Positions 1 through 6,200 of a stretch of 8,260 bases of DNA are shown piece by piece (the first letter of the stretch is position 1; every line of letters starts with the position of its first letter). The stretch covers positions 1-8,260 of the forward strand of contig DNPJ01000058.1 of NCBI GenBank assembly GCA_003501485.1. The letters are read 5' to 3'. The DNA is from Bacillota bacterium. Its GTDB lineage: Bacteria > Bacillota_I > Bacilli_A > RFN20 > CAG-826. The position numbers and the translations under genes were made by a program. The notes beneath the pieces are model-generated. The model did no database searches. It worked only from the letters and a program-made list of their open reading frames with translations, and was not told the DNA's origin.

Positions 1-29
1 TTTAGTTTTTCAATTAACATAAATAAAAT

Positions 30-532
30 TACCACTTAAAATTCAAATTTCTTTTTGCACCAATCAAATTTTGAAAAAAAGGTTTTTTCCCAAAAATCAT
101 AAAAATAATATAGCCAACAATAGAAACTGCGATAGCTTCTCCCGCCATAACAAAAGCGACATTAATCCAAAACGGTTCTTCAAGAATAAAATATAATTCT
201 GCACCAACAATAAATCCGTTTAATATAACCGGAATTAATGTAGAAAAAAACAAATTCTTCATATAAGAAATCAACAAACCGGAGATAAGGGTGGCTAAAC
301 TGCCAAATAATATATCCCAAAAAGATATCGGAGATGCAAAATTAGCAAATATACATCCAAGTGTAATGCCAATCACATAATCTCTTCTAAAAAAACATAA
401 TAATATAAGACATTCAGCGATTCTTACTTGCATGCCAAGAAAAGATATCGTCGGTGTAAAAAATGTTAATAAAAAATAAATTACAGCCACAATAGCGTTA
501 ACTGTAATTGATCTAACAACTTCATTCTTCAT
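30..532 (-). CDS. queT: QueT-family queuosine precursor ECF transporter S component
   Basis: This is a 167-residue, very hydrophobic protein with about five to six membrane segments, matching the QueT family. QueT proteins are substrate-binding S components of energy-coupling factor transporters and import a queuosine precursor (preQ1 or preQ0) with a shared EcfA/A'/T module, which is not in this window. Family hallmarks visible here are MQVRIAE at residues 34-40, the TLGCIFANFASP stretch at 57-68, DILFGSLATL at 73-82, and NGFIVGAELYF at 105-115. The reading frame is open further upstream, but I place the start at 532 because AAGGAG (545-540) sits 7 bases before this ATG and because the extra 15 residues would be encoded by the riboswitch-like leader. 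The gene follows prs in the same direction, 51 bases after it. Translation is probably controlled by the preceding preQ1-like element. The stop is TAA. Confidence 0.9.
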
Positions 533-541
533 TAATCTACT

Positions 542-576
542 CCTTGTTTTTATATGTGGTTTCTCAAGGGAACACA
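542..576 (-). promoter_or_regulatory. candidate preQ1-I riboswitch controlling queT translation
   Basis: The leader between prs and queT can fold as a compact H-type pseudoknot of the preQ1-I kind. P1 is UGUG (576-573) with CACA (558-555). A short UUC loop follows, then CCUUG (569-565), loop AGAAA, and a C at 559 directly before the 3' strand of P1, where the ligand-pairing C lies in this class. The A-rich tail UAUAAAAA (554-547) leads to CAAGG (546-542), which pairs with CCUUG as P2. CAAGG includes most of the queT Shine-Dalgarno AAGGAG, so ligand binding would hide the ribosome site. The order of parts matches the known B. subtilis-type elements. The weak point is P1, with only four pairs flanked by a U-U mismatch. 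The downstream gene fits the ligand. Confidence 0.72.
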
Positions 577-583
577 AATAATA

Positions 584-1483
584 CTAATTATTCAAAATTG
601 CTTCCGCTAAAATGTTAGCGACCGATAATACTTTAACACCTTTAATATTTCTTTCAATACTATCAGTTACAACAACACCTTTAATTTCACTTTTTAATTT
701 ACCAGTTGAAAAGACAGCATGGGTTGCACAAACATATACTTCTTTTGCGCCATGATCTATTAAAGCATCATAAGCGTTATTGATAGTTCCGCATGTATCA
801 ATCATATCATCTACAATAACACATGTTTTTCCATTAACATTCCCAACAACATTAATAACCTCGCTTTTATTTGGAGCAGGACGTCTTTTATCGATAAAGG
901 CAATCGAAGCCCCATTAAACATAGATCCTAAATCTCTTGCTCTTAATGCTGAGCCGTGATCAGGTGCAACTACTACTACATCGCTTTGTTTTACACCATT
1001 TTCGTCAAAATACTTTACAAAATAATCTCCAAAAAGTTCAAATGTGTCTAAATTGATAACAGGACAAGAAAAGAAGCCTTGAATTTGTTGAGTATGAAGA
1101 TCAATTGTTATAATCTTATCAATCATCGCTGCTTGATACATATTAGCGACAACTTTCGCAGTAATTGGTTCACCTGGAAGAGCGACTCTATCTTGTCTTG
1201 CATAACCAAAATATGGAACAACCAGATTAACTGATTTAGCGTCGCTATTTCGAAGAGAATCGGCAAAAATTAATATTTCAAAAATGTTATCTTGAGCTGG
1301 GTTAGCTGTTGATTGAACAATATAGACATCCTTTCCACGTACATTAGAAAGGTTTCTACACATAATTTCTCCATCAGCAAATTTTCTAATATCGACCTTG
1401 CCAAGAGGAAGTTTTGCAATTTTTGCAATTTTCTTAGCTAACTCTTTATTTGCGGATAAATGAAATATAATCGAATTTTTCAT
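584..1483 (-). CDS. prs: ribose-phosphate pyrophosphokinase (PRPP synthetase)
   Basis: This enzyme transfers pyrophosphate from ATP to ribose 5-phosphate to make PRPP, the precursor of purines, pyrimidines, NAD, histidine and tryptophan. The 299 residues carry both phosphoribosyltransferase-fold halves of a class I enzyme: GYARQDR at 93-99, EPITAK at 105-110, the metal-binding DLHTQQIQGFF around His130, PDHGSALRAR at 174-183, the catalytic IDKRRP at 197-202, and the PRPP-binding loop VDDMIDTCGT at 224-233. It is slightly shorter than the usual 310-320 residues. The flexible loop reads RVALPGEP where family members generally have RK-x-x-x-REP, so two basic positions are lost. The start lies 10 bases after the stop of the kinase-like gene, and no clear Shine-Dalgarno precedes it, which suggests translation coupled to that gene. 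It ends in TAG, the only TAG among the complete genes here. Confidence 0.95.
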   Translation of the reverse strand: MKNSIIFHLSANKELAKKIAKIAKLPLGKVDIRKFADGEIMCRNLSNVRGKDVYIVQSTANPAQDNIFEILIFADSLRNSDAKSVNLVVPYFGYARQDRVALPGEPITAKVVANMYQAAMIDKIITIDLHTQQIQGFFSCPVINLDTFELFGDYFVKYFDENGVKQSDVVVVAPDHGSALRARDLGSMFNGASIAFIDKRRPAPNKSEVINVVGNVNGKTCVIVDDMIDTCGTINNAYDALIDHGAKEVYVCATHAVFSTGKLKSEIKGVVVTDSIERNIKGVKVLSVANILAEAILNN

Positions 1484-1493
1484 AGCAAAAATA

Positions 1494-2081
1494 TTACCAT
1501 TTCATAATAGATAATAAAACAATCTTTTTATTTAATTCAGGTTTTGTAAGGATTTTTGACTTATCAACTTGATAGCCAAGTTCTTTAAGATGCTCAGCGC
1601 ATCTTTCGCCATATAACCAAAAATCAATTCCATAATTTTCTAAATTCTTCTTTGGATTTTGTTCGAAGAAATAATGATTTAAGTAAACCAATTCACCGTT
1701 GTACATTTGATAGAATTCCGGAAGATAATTAATATCAATTTTAGAAAATCTTGCAAAGCGATAAATCAAAAACAATTTTTCAAACCAATCGTCAGATATC
1801 GTACCATCCGCAATTACATCGGTGGCTTTAATTCCATTAATAAATTCATAGACAATAGTTAAATTCTTCTTGTCTTTTCTTAATAATTTAGGGTTTCGAA
1901 TACCATACGAAGAGAAATCTTTGTAACTTTTAATTTCAAAATCAAAATCTCCTAAGTTGTTATATTGTTTTACAAAATATTTTTTCCCTTTTATTTCGCA
2001 TTCAAAAGAAATGTGATCTTCTTTTTCAATCACTTTTCTTTTTATTTCAAATGTTTTTCTTCTTACTATAATATTTTCCAT
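1494..2081 (-). CDS. small protein-kinase-like fold protein, probably catalytically degenerate
   Basis: I do not recognise a named family. The 195 residues show an outline of a small kinase or phosphotransferase fold: a beta-rich N-lobe with KKYFVKQY, where Lys38 would be the ATP lysine, an acidic helix with Glu49, and a hinge-like LTIVYEFINGI at 74-84. The C-lobe has NYLPEF at 118-123, which aligns with the D-x-x-P-E-N catalytic loop, and ELVYLNHYF at 130-138, which aligns with the metal-binding D-F-G strand. At these positions the catalytic Asp, the Asn and the metal Asp appear as Asn118, Phe123 and Asn135, suggesting a pseudokinase. The start at 2081 is chosen because a consensus extended -10 (TGTTATAAT, 2097-2089) lies just upstream, while longer starts would run into the divergent glycosyltransferase gene. 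It precedes prs by 10 bases. The fold assignment is by eye and is tentative. Confidence 0.6.
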   Translation of the reverse strand: MENIIVRRKTFEIKRKVIEKEDHISFECEIKGKKYFVKQYNNLGDFDFEIKSYKDFSSYGIRNPKLLRKDKKNLTIVYEFINGIKATDVIADGTISDDWFEKLFLIYRFARFSKIDINYLPEFYQMYNGELVYLNHYFFEQNPKKNLENYGIDFWLYGERCAEHLKELGYQVDKSKILTKPELNKKIVLLSIMKW

Positions 2082-2088
2082 TACCCAA

Positions 2089-2110
2089 ATTATAACAAAT
2101 GTTATATCAT
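2089..2110. promoter_or_regulatory. back-to-back promoters in a 16-bp palindrome between divergent genes
   Basis: The whole space between the two divergent genes is 35 bases (2082-2116). It contains a perfect inverted repeat, TATAACA-AA-TGTTATA, at 2091-2106. Each arm read outward is TGTTATA, the core of an extended -10 promoter. On the minus strand this gives TGTTATAAT (2097-2089), a full consensus extended -10 ending 8 bases before the kinase-like ATG. On the plus strand it gives TGTTATATC (2100-2108), with TATCAT at 2105-2110 as an alternative -10, 7 bases before the glycosyltransferase ATG. No good -35 box is visible for either, and neither start has a Shine-Dalgarno. Both messages would begin at or within a few bases of their start codons. 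The palindrome could also be a regulator's binding site. Confidence 0.5.
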
Positions 2111-2116
2111 AAAAAT

Positions 2117-3139
2117 ATGAAAGTTTTATTATATTTTGAAAATTATAACGCCATCCGTAAATCAGGGATTGGTCGTGCTTTGAAGCACCAAAAAAGAGCG
2201 TGTGAAATGTCAGGAATTGAATATACACTCAATCCAAAAGATAGTTTTGACATAGCTCATATAAATACATATGGTCTTAAGTCTTATCATATTTTAAGAA
2301 AATGCCAAAAGAAAGGCATTCCTGTAATTGTTCATGGGCACAGTACAATAGAAGATTTCAGAGATTCCTTCAGATGTTGGAAATTTTTAGCAATTTTCTA
2401 TAATTGGAGATTGAGAAAAATGTATTCTCATGCTGACTATATTGTTACTCCAACACCATATTCGAAATCATTAATTGAAAACTATGGTTATGGAAAAAAA
2501 GTATATGCTGTTAGCAACGGCATTGACTTAAAAGGATATGCTTTCCACCCTGAATATAAAGAAAAATATTATCATCATTTTAATATAAAAGATGGTGAAA
2601 AAACTGTTATAGGTTTAGGTCTTCCATTTAAACGAAAAGGTTTAGCTGATTTTTTTGAAGTTGCAAGAAGAATGCCAGATGTAAAATTCATTTGGTTTTC
2701 TCACTTATCTCCAATACTTCAATCTCACTTTATTAGAAAAGCAATAAAACACCGCCCTAGCAACGCCATTATGGCCGGTTATGTTGAAGACTATCAAGTT
2801 GTTCAAGGGGCTTTTCAAAACGCTAACGCTTTCTTCTTTCCATCATATGAAGAAAATGAAGGCATTGTTACTCTTGAAGCATTAGCGTCAAAATGCCCAT
2901 GTGTCATTAGAGATATAGGTGTTTACAAAGATTGGCTGCATGACGGCATTGATTGTTACAAAGGTAATAATAATGATGAATTTGTTGAAATTTTGACAAA
3001 AGTTATCAATCATAAAGATGAAAAAATTGTTGAAGAAGGTTACAAAGTAGTTTCTGAAAGAGATATTAATAAAGTTGGAACTGAAATCAAAGATGTTTAT
3101 ACTGAAGTCTTGAAAGATTATGCCAATAGAAAAAAATAA
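2117..3139 (+). CDS. GT4 glycosyltransferase, diglycosyl-diacylglycerol synthase-like (CpoA/alDGS type)
   Basis: The 340-residue protein is a retaining GT-B glycosyltransferase of family GT4. Its N-terminus (MKVLLYFE, then RKSGIGRALKHQ at 14-25), HINTYGLKS at 48-56, HGHSTIEDFRDSF at 73-85, TPTPYSKSLIE at 111-121 and SNGIDL at 133-138 resemble, from memory, pneumococcal CpoA and the Acholeplasma diglucosyl-diacylglycerol synthase. Those enzymes add a second sugar to monoglucosyl-diacylglycerol at the inner membrane face. The E-x7-E nucleotide-sugar motif is at Glu246 and Glu254, inside FFPSYEENEGIVTLEALAS. No signal peptide or membrane span is present, and basic patches fit a peripheral membrane enzyme. 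The sugar donor and the exact product cannot be told from the sequence. The start at 2117 matches the family N-terminus; an in-frame ATG at 2099 falls in the promoter palindrome. The 3' end overlaps the GtrA gene by 20 bases. Confidence 0.88.
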   Translation: MKVLLYFENYNAIRKSGIGRALKHQKRACEMSGIEYTLNPKDSFDIAHINTYGLKSYHILRKCQKKGIPVIVHGHSTIEDFRDSFRCWKFLAIFYNWRLRKMYSHADYIVTPTPYSKSLIENYGYGKKVYAVSNGIDLKGYAFHPEYKEKYYHHFNIKDGEKTVIGLGLPFKRKGLADFFEVARRMPDVKFIWFSHLSPILQSHFIRKAIKHRPSNAIMAGYVEDYQVVQGAFQNANAFFFPSYEENEGIVTLEALASKCPCVIRDIGVYKDWLHDGIDCYKGNNNDEFVEILTKVINHKDEKIVEEGYKVVSERDINKVGTEIKDVYTEVLKDYANRKK

Positions 3140-3653
3140 AAAATTATCTTTAGAAATAATTCGTTTTATAATAACTGGAATCATAGCAACAATAGTTGAT
3201 TTTGGTGTTTTTTCTTTAGTCGCTGTTTTTATTCCTGATTCTTTTAATTTTTGGAAAACATTTATATGCACTGCATGTGGTTTTTTGGTTTCACTTGTAA
3301 TTAACTATTTACTATCAGCATTTTGGGTTTATAAAAATGTTGATAAATCAATAAATAAAAAATCACCAAAAAATATTATTTTATTTGCGGTATTCTCACT
3401 TATTGGTCTACTTCTTGGCACCGCAATTATGTGCGGATTTGATGCTTTAGATACTTATGTAATTCACATTAATTATCAAGATTGGTTAAAATTCATAACT
3501 GATTCAGAACATTATCCATTTAATTTTTTGCAATTTTTCCTTGCAGGCGTGTTTTTTGCTGTGAAAACTTTAATAGTTCTAGTTTGGAATTATTTATCAC
3601 GCAAAAAATTCATTTTTAAATCGCCAGAGGAAATTAAAAAAGAGAAAGAATAA
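3120..3653 (+). CDS. GtrA-family polytopic membrane protein
   Basis: This 177-residue protein has four predicted membrane segments, at about residues 11-38, 44-70, 85-106 and 136-158, and a lysine-rich C-terminal tail. That is the layout of the GtrA/DPMS family. The hallmark ends of helices 2 and 4 are visible as NYLLSAFWVYK (62-72) and WNYLSRKKFIF (156-166). GtrA proteins are thought to move lipid-linked sugars across the membrane or to support glycosyltransferases that decorate cell-surface polymers. The start codon lies inside the 3' end of the GT4 gene (20-base overlap, different frame), so the pair is almost certainly co-transcribed and translationally coupled, with GAAAG (3112-3116) as a weak ribosome site. 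This context suggests a role in glycolipid or surface-glycan export, but the substrate is unknown. Its TAA directly abuts the stop codon of the opposing MazG-like gene. Confidence 0.88.
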   Translation: MPIEKNKKLSLEIIRFIITGIIATIVDFGVFSLVAVFIPDSFNFWKTFICTACGFLVSLVINYLLSAFWVYKNVDKSINKKSPKNIILFAVFSLIGLLLGTAIMCGFDALDTYVIHINYQDWLKFITDSEHYPFNFLQFFLAGVFFAVKTLIVLVWNYLSRKKFIFKSPEEIKKEKE

Positions 3654-3977
3654 TTATTTATATTCAGTATATTTCTTACTAGATCCTTTTACTTTTTCAG
3701 CAGGATATTTTTGTTCGTTCTTTAATAGTTTTTCCATCATTATTTCTTCTATATCAAGTCCGTAATGATCCGCCATTAAAGTAGCGTATAAAAATACATC
3801 TGCCAACTCTTCTTTAACTTTATCAAGAGACTTTTCTTTTTCGCTCCATTGAAAAACTTCTAATAGCTCACTTGCTTCAATACATATGGATTTTGCAAGG
3901 TTTTCGCCACTATGAAACTGTGCCCAATCTCTATCATCGCGAAACTTTATTATTCGATTATATAATTCTTTATTCAT
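3654..3977 (-). CDS. MazG-like nucleotide pyrophosphohydrolase
   Basis: This 107-residue, all-helical single-domain protein belongs to the MazG/dCTPase-like all-alpha NTP pyrophosphatases. Such enzymes hydrolyse (d)NTPs to (d)NMPs and pyrophosphate to clear unwanted or damaged nucleotides. The metal-binding signature is complete: E-x-x-E at Glu34 and Glu37 (IEASELLEVFQW), then E-x-x-D at Glu57 and Asp60 (KEELADVFLYA). The N-terminal RDWAQFH at 16-22 and C-terminal NEQKYPAEKVKGSSKKY at 87-103 are typical of the short stand-alone form. The preferred nucleotide cannot be read from the sequence. The ATG follows a poor ribosome site (GTGGA about 7 bases upstream). An intrinsic terminator separates it from gpmA upstream, so it may depend on read-through or on a weak promoter of its own that I could not identify convincingly. 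Confidence 0.9.
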   Translation of the reverse strand: MNKELYNRIIKFRDDRDWAQFHSGENLAKSICIEASELLEVFQWSEKEKSLDKVKEELADVFLYATLMADHYGLDIEEIMMEKLLKNEQKYPAEKVKGSSKKYTEYK

Positions 3978-3990
3978 ATTTATCCACTAG

Positions 3991-4018
3991 AAAAGGCGCC
4001 TTATAAGACGCCTATTTT
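3991..4018 (-). terminator. intrinsic terminator after gpmA, possibly bidirectional
   Basis: AGGCG (3994-3998) pairs with CGCCT (4009-4013) around a C-A mismatch and the self-complementary CTTATAAG (4000-4007), giving the only GC-rich hairpin in this AT-rich stretch. On the minus strand the stem is followed by TTTTCT, and it begins only 7 bases after the gpmA stop. On the plus strand it is followed by ATTTTAT, so it could also stop plus-strand transcripts from the GT4-GtrA pair that have run through the MazG-like gene. Confidence 0.75.
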
Positions 4019-4019
4019 A

Positions 4020-4766
4020 TTATTTTGCTTTTCCTTGATTTGCAACTGCTTCCATTTGTTTTTTGAGTTCGGCTTCATCCATCAAATAATAATGTTTAAC
4101 AGCTTTCATATTATCATCAAATTCATATACTAATGGAACACCAGTTGGAATATTGACACCAACAATTTCTTCAGGTGACATATTATCAAAATATTTAACT
4201 AAAGCACGTAATGAGTTGCCATGAGCAACGATGAGAACACGTTTTCCACTTTCCATCATTGGTTTGATGACATTTTCGAAATATGGAACAGCACGAGCAA
4301 CAGTCATTTCAAGTGATTCACAAAGAGGCAAATCCTTTTTATCGACGTCTCTAAATTGTGCTTGAAGAGCTGGATTACGAGGATCGTCTTCACTTAATGC
4401 TGGAGGTGGGCAATCATAAGAACGACGCCAAATCTTGACTTGTTCTTCACCATATTTTGCAGCAGTTTCTGCTTTATTTAAACCTTGTAAGGCGCCATAA
4501 TGACGTTCATTAAGTCTCCAGCTTTTATAAACTGGTAGCCATTCACGATCAAGTTCAAATAAAACGTTATTCATTGTATGGATAGCGCGTTTAAGGAGTG
4601 ATGTATATACAACATCAAAATCATATCCTTTTTCTTTTAAAGTCTTTCCAGCGCGATGTGCTTCAGCAAAACCTTTTTCGCTAAGTTCAACATCGGTCCA
4701 TCCAGTGAATAAATTAAGCTTATTCCATTCTGATTCGCCGTGTCTAATTAATACTAATTTGTGCAT
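4020..4766 (-). CDS. gpmA: 2,3-bisphosphoglycerate-dependent phosphoglycerate mutase
   Basis: GpmA interconverts 3-phosphoglycerate and 2-phosphoglycerate in glycolysis using a phosphohistidine intermediate primed by 2,3-bisphosphoglycerate. The 248-residue length is exactly that of the classic cofactor-dependent enzyme. The phosphohistidine motif LIRHGESEWN has His9, the general acid Glu87 lies in RLNERHYGALQG, and the second active-site histidine is His182 in VAHGNSLRAL. Other family blocks are FTGWTDVELSEKG at 20-32 and the conserved RRSYDCPPP stretch. The start is supported by AGAGGA at 4779-4774, 7 bases from the ATG. It lies 30 bases after pepC in the same direction, with a possible promoter of its own in that gap, and is closed by the hairpin terminator downstream. 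Confidence 0.97.
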   Translation of the reverse strand: MHKLVLIRHGESEWNKLNLFTGWTDVELSEKGFAEAHRAGKTLKEKGYDFDVVYTSLLKRAIHTMNNVLFELDREWLPVYKSWRLNERHYGALQGLNKAETAAKYGEEQVKIWRRSYDCPPPALSEDDPRNPALQAQFRDVDKKDLPLCESLEMTVARAVPYFENVIKPMMESGKRVLIVAHGNSLRALVKYFDNMSPEEIVGVNIPTGVPLVYEFDDNMKAVKHYYLMDEAELKKQMEAVANQGKAK

Positions 4767-4785
4767 GTTTTTTTCCTCTCTTAAT

Positions 4786-4794
4786 AATATATCA
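4786..4794 (-). promoter_or_regulatory. possible extended -10 promoter for gpmA
   Basis: TGATATATT on the minus strand has the TGn extension followed by TATATT, which matches the -10 consensus at five of six positions. Transcription would start near 4780, giving a leader of about 14 bases that holds the gpmA Shine-Dalgarno. It begins just before the end of pepC, so gpmA could be expressed alone as well as by read-through from pepC. Such motifs also arise by chance in AT-rich DNA. Confidence 0.4.
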
Positions 4795-4796
4795 CA

Positions 4797-6125
4797 TTAG
4801 TCCGCTAAAGAACCCATTGGATCCCAAGGTTTCAATTCGATAGGTTCAGCGTTATATGCTTCAAGTTCTTCTTTTGTTAAATATTTTTTATTAACAACTG
4901 CTTGGTAAGTATATTGGTTAAACCATGTGTCAGACATAATGTAATATCCATTTTTTCCATTTGCCTCACCCCATGAGTTTTCAATTTTCCATTTTGTTGG
5001 TTTTCCATCACGAATCGCAACACCAGTAATGCACATTGCATGGTTCATCGCGGATGCACGATAATCAAGTGACTCACCTTTATCCATCTTATAATCGAGG
5101 TTTAACAATGACATAAAATCAAATAAACCATCATCCCAAACACCATTAACTCTATCACCATATGAAGAAACATCGCTTCCAAACCAAACGATTTGGTTGT
5201 CTTTTAATTGACTAATAATCAATTCTTTCATTCTTTCCATTGGAAGATTGAGGTGTGTTACTTTCTTTCCACCAGCGACATTTCCTAAATATTTAACAGT
5301 GAATGATTTATTAAATGGTTTATCTTTTGTTGGAGCGTTAATAATGCTCACATATTCATCGAGCATATTTCCGACATATTTTTCAAAGAATGATTCAGGT
5401 GTATAGCCTTTTTCGACATGGCAAACATTATCGCTATCGGTGTATTCAAAATCAAAATGTTCTGGTGGTAAACCATAAACAGAAACCAAAGCACGATAAA
5501 ATCTATCCATGTAATCGTTTTTAATCTCTCTAACAAGATTCATACCGCCTTTTTTGAATGCTTCTTTTGATTCGCTTGCAAAATGTCTTACTTCAGCATT
5601 TACAAGAGAATTGATATAGCGAGTATTTGATGATGTAAACGTTTCAGGATAAGCGTTCTTTGGACATACACCATATTTTTTAACAACATTAACAAACATG
5701 TCCCATTGTCCACCATCACCAATTCCGTTTTGAACTATGAATTGAAGCGTTCTATCATCATAATCTTTGTCTAATAATTCAATTAGAATTTCTAATGTGT
5801 AATTGAGTTTTTCAAGTTTATCATAAAAAGCAACATAGCTTTGTGAAAGCTCAAAAAACTTGATATTTTTCTGATTGCCAATCATTTCTCTTAAAACGTT
5901 TGTGGCGGCAAAAATCCAACATCTTCCTGATGCTTTTTGGTTTGCAACAGTCATAGTTTTGATATTAACGTCAAAGTTAAAATCCATATCTTTAACGCCA
6001 TCTTTGTTCAACGAAACAACTGAAATATCAGAACTTGATAAAGCATGTCTAACAACTGTAGACAATTTATCGTTCTTATAATCAGCAAGTACTTCTGATA
6101 AATGATTTTTCTTTATTGATTCCAT
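4797..6125 (-). CDS. pepC: aminopeptidase C (bleomycin hydrolase family, peptidase C1B)
   Basis: PepC is a cytoplasmic papain-fold cysteine aminopeptidase, normally a hexamer, that trims amino acids from imported or recycled peptides. The 442 residues match the family length of about 440-450. The active site is complete: oxyanion Gln63 and nucleophile Cys69 in NQKASGRCWIFAATN, His362 in AMNHAMCITGV, and Asn383 in KIENSWGE. The C-terminus ends WDPMGSLAD, close to the conserved tail that reaches into the active site and restricts the enzyme to amino-terminal cleavage. I choose the ATG at 6125 because AAGGAG (6137-6132) stands 6 bases before it. The frame extends 14 codons further, to 6167, but these would lie in the promoter. 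No signal peptide is present. The gene diverges from add and precedes gpmA by 30 bases. Confidence 0.96.
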   Translation of the reverse strand: MESIKKNHLSEVLADYKNDKLSTVVRHALSSSDISVVSLNKDGVKDMDFNFDVNIKTMTVANQKASGRCWIFAATNVLREMIGNQKNIKFFELSQSYVAFYDKLEKLNYTLEILIELLDKDYDDRTLQFIVQNGIGDGGQWDMFVNVVKKYGVCPKNAYPETFTSSNTRYINSLVNAEVRHFASESKEAFKKGGMNLVREIKNDYMDRFYRALVSVYGLPPEHFDFEYTDSDNVCHVEKGYTPESFFEKYVGNMLDEYVSIINAPTKDKPFNKSFTVKYLGNVAGGKKVTHLNLPMERMKELIISQLKDNQIVWFGSDVSSYGDRVNGVWDDGLFDFMSLLNLDYKMDKGESLDYRASAMNHAMCITGVAIRDGKPTKWKIENSWGEANGKNGYYIMSDTWFNQYTYQAVVNKKYLTKEELEAYNAEPIELKPWDPMGSLAD

Positions 6126-6144
6126 AATAATCTCCTTGCATTGT

Positions 6145-6173
6145 ATTTTAGATTGTTTTATAAACAATTTCCA
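6145..6173 (-). promoter_or_regulatory. probable pepC promoter
   Basis: TGGAAA (6173-6168) and TAAAAT (6150-6145) on the minus strand are separated by exactly 17 bases. They match the -35 and -10 consensus at four and five of six positions. Transcription would begin around 6138, directly in front of the AAGGAG ribosome site, giving a short 13-base leader. The spacer is filled by a 17-bp inverted repeat, listed separately. Confidence 0.5.
6152..6168. repeat. 17-bp perfect inverted repeat in the pepC promoter spacer, possible operator
   Basis: ATTGTTT-TAT-AAACAAT has two perfect 7-base arms around a 3-base centre. It occupies the spacer between the proposed pepC -35 and -10 boxes, the usual place for a repressor to block polymerase. 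It is not followed by a T-run in the transcript sense, so it does not look like a terminator. No regulator gene is in the window, and the binding protein is unknown. Confidence 0.45.
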
Positions 6174-6200
6174 TTATTATGATAATTTTTCTTCTTTAAT

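Noticed and set aside
1..20. Possible start of another minus-strand gene (ATG at 20-18, then six codons to the window edge)
   Set aside because: It is too short to judge and has no convincing ribosome site. It could be the next gene after queT, but the sequence cannot support a call.
533..577. Longer queT reading frame starting at 577 (15 extra residues)
   Set aside because: The added residues are polar and unlike the family, have no ribosome site, and overlap the riboswitch-like fold. The ATG at 532 has AAGGAG at ideal spacing.
2082..2228. Longer form of the kinase-like gene starting at 2228 on the minus strand
   Set aside because: It would run 112 bases into the well-supported GT4 gene on the other strand and across the promoter palindrome. 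The ATG at 2081 follows a consensus extended -10.
2888..3271. Minus-strand frame of 127 codons across the GT4/GtrA junction
   Set aside because: It is rich in Ile, Phe and Asn from reversed AT-rich codons, matches no family, and lies opposite two strongly supported genes.
3640..3675. Terminator at the GtrA/MazG-like junction (GAATA...TATTC)
   Set aside because: It has only five A/T-rich pairs with an 8-base loop and no T-run. It is inside coding sequence and is not better than chance in AT-rich DNA.
6126..6167. Longer PepC start at 6167
   Set aside because: The extra 14 codons cover the pepC promoter and ribosome site. PepC from 6125 already has the normal length and catalytic numbering.
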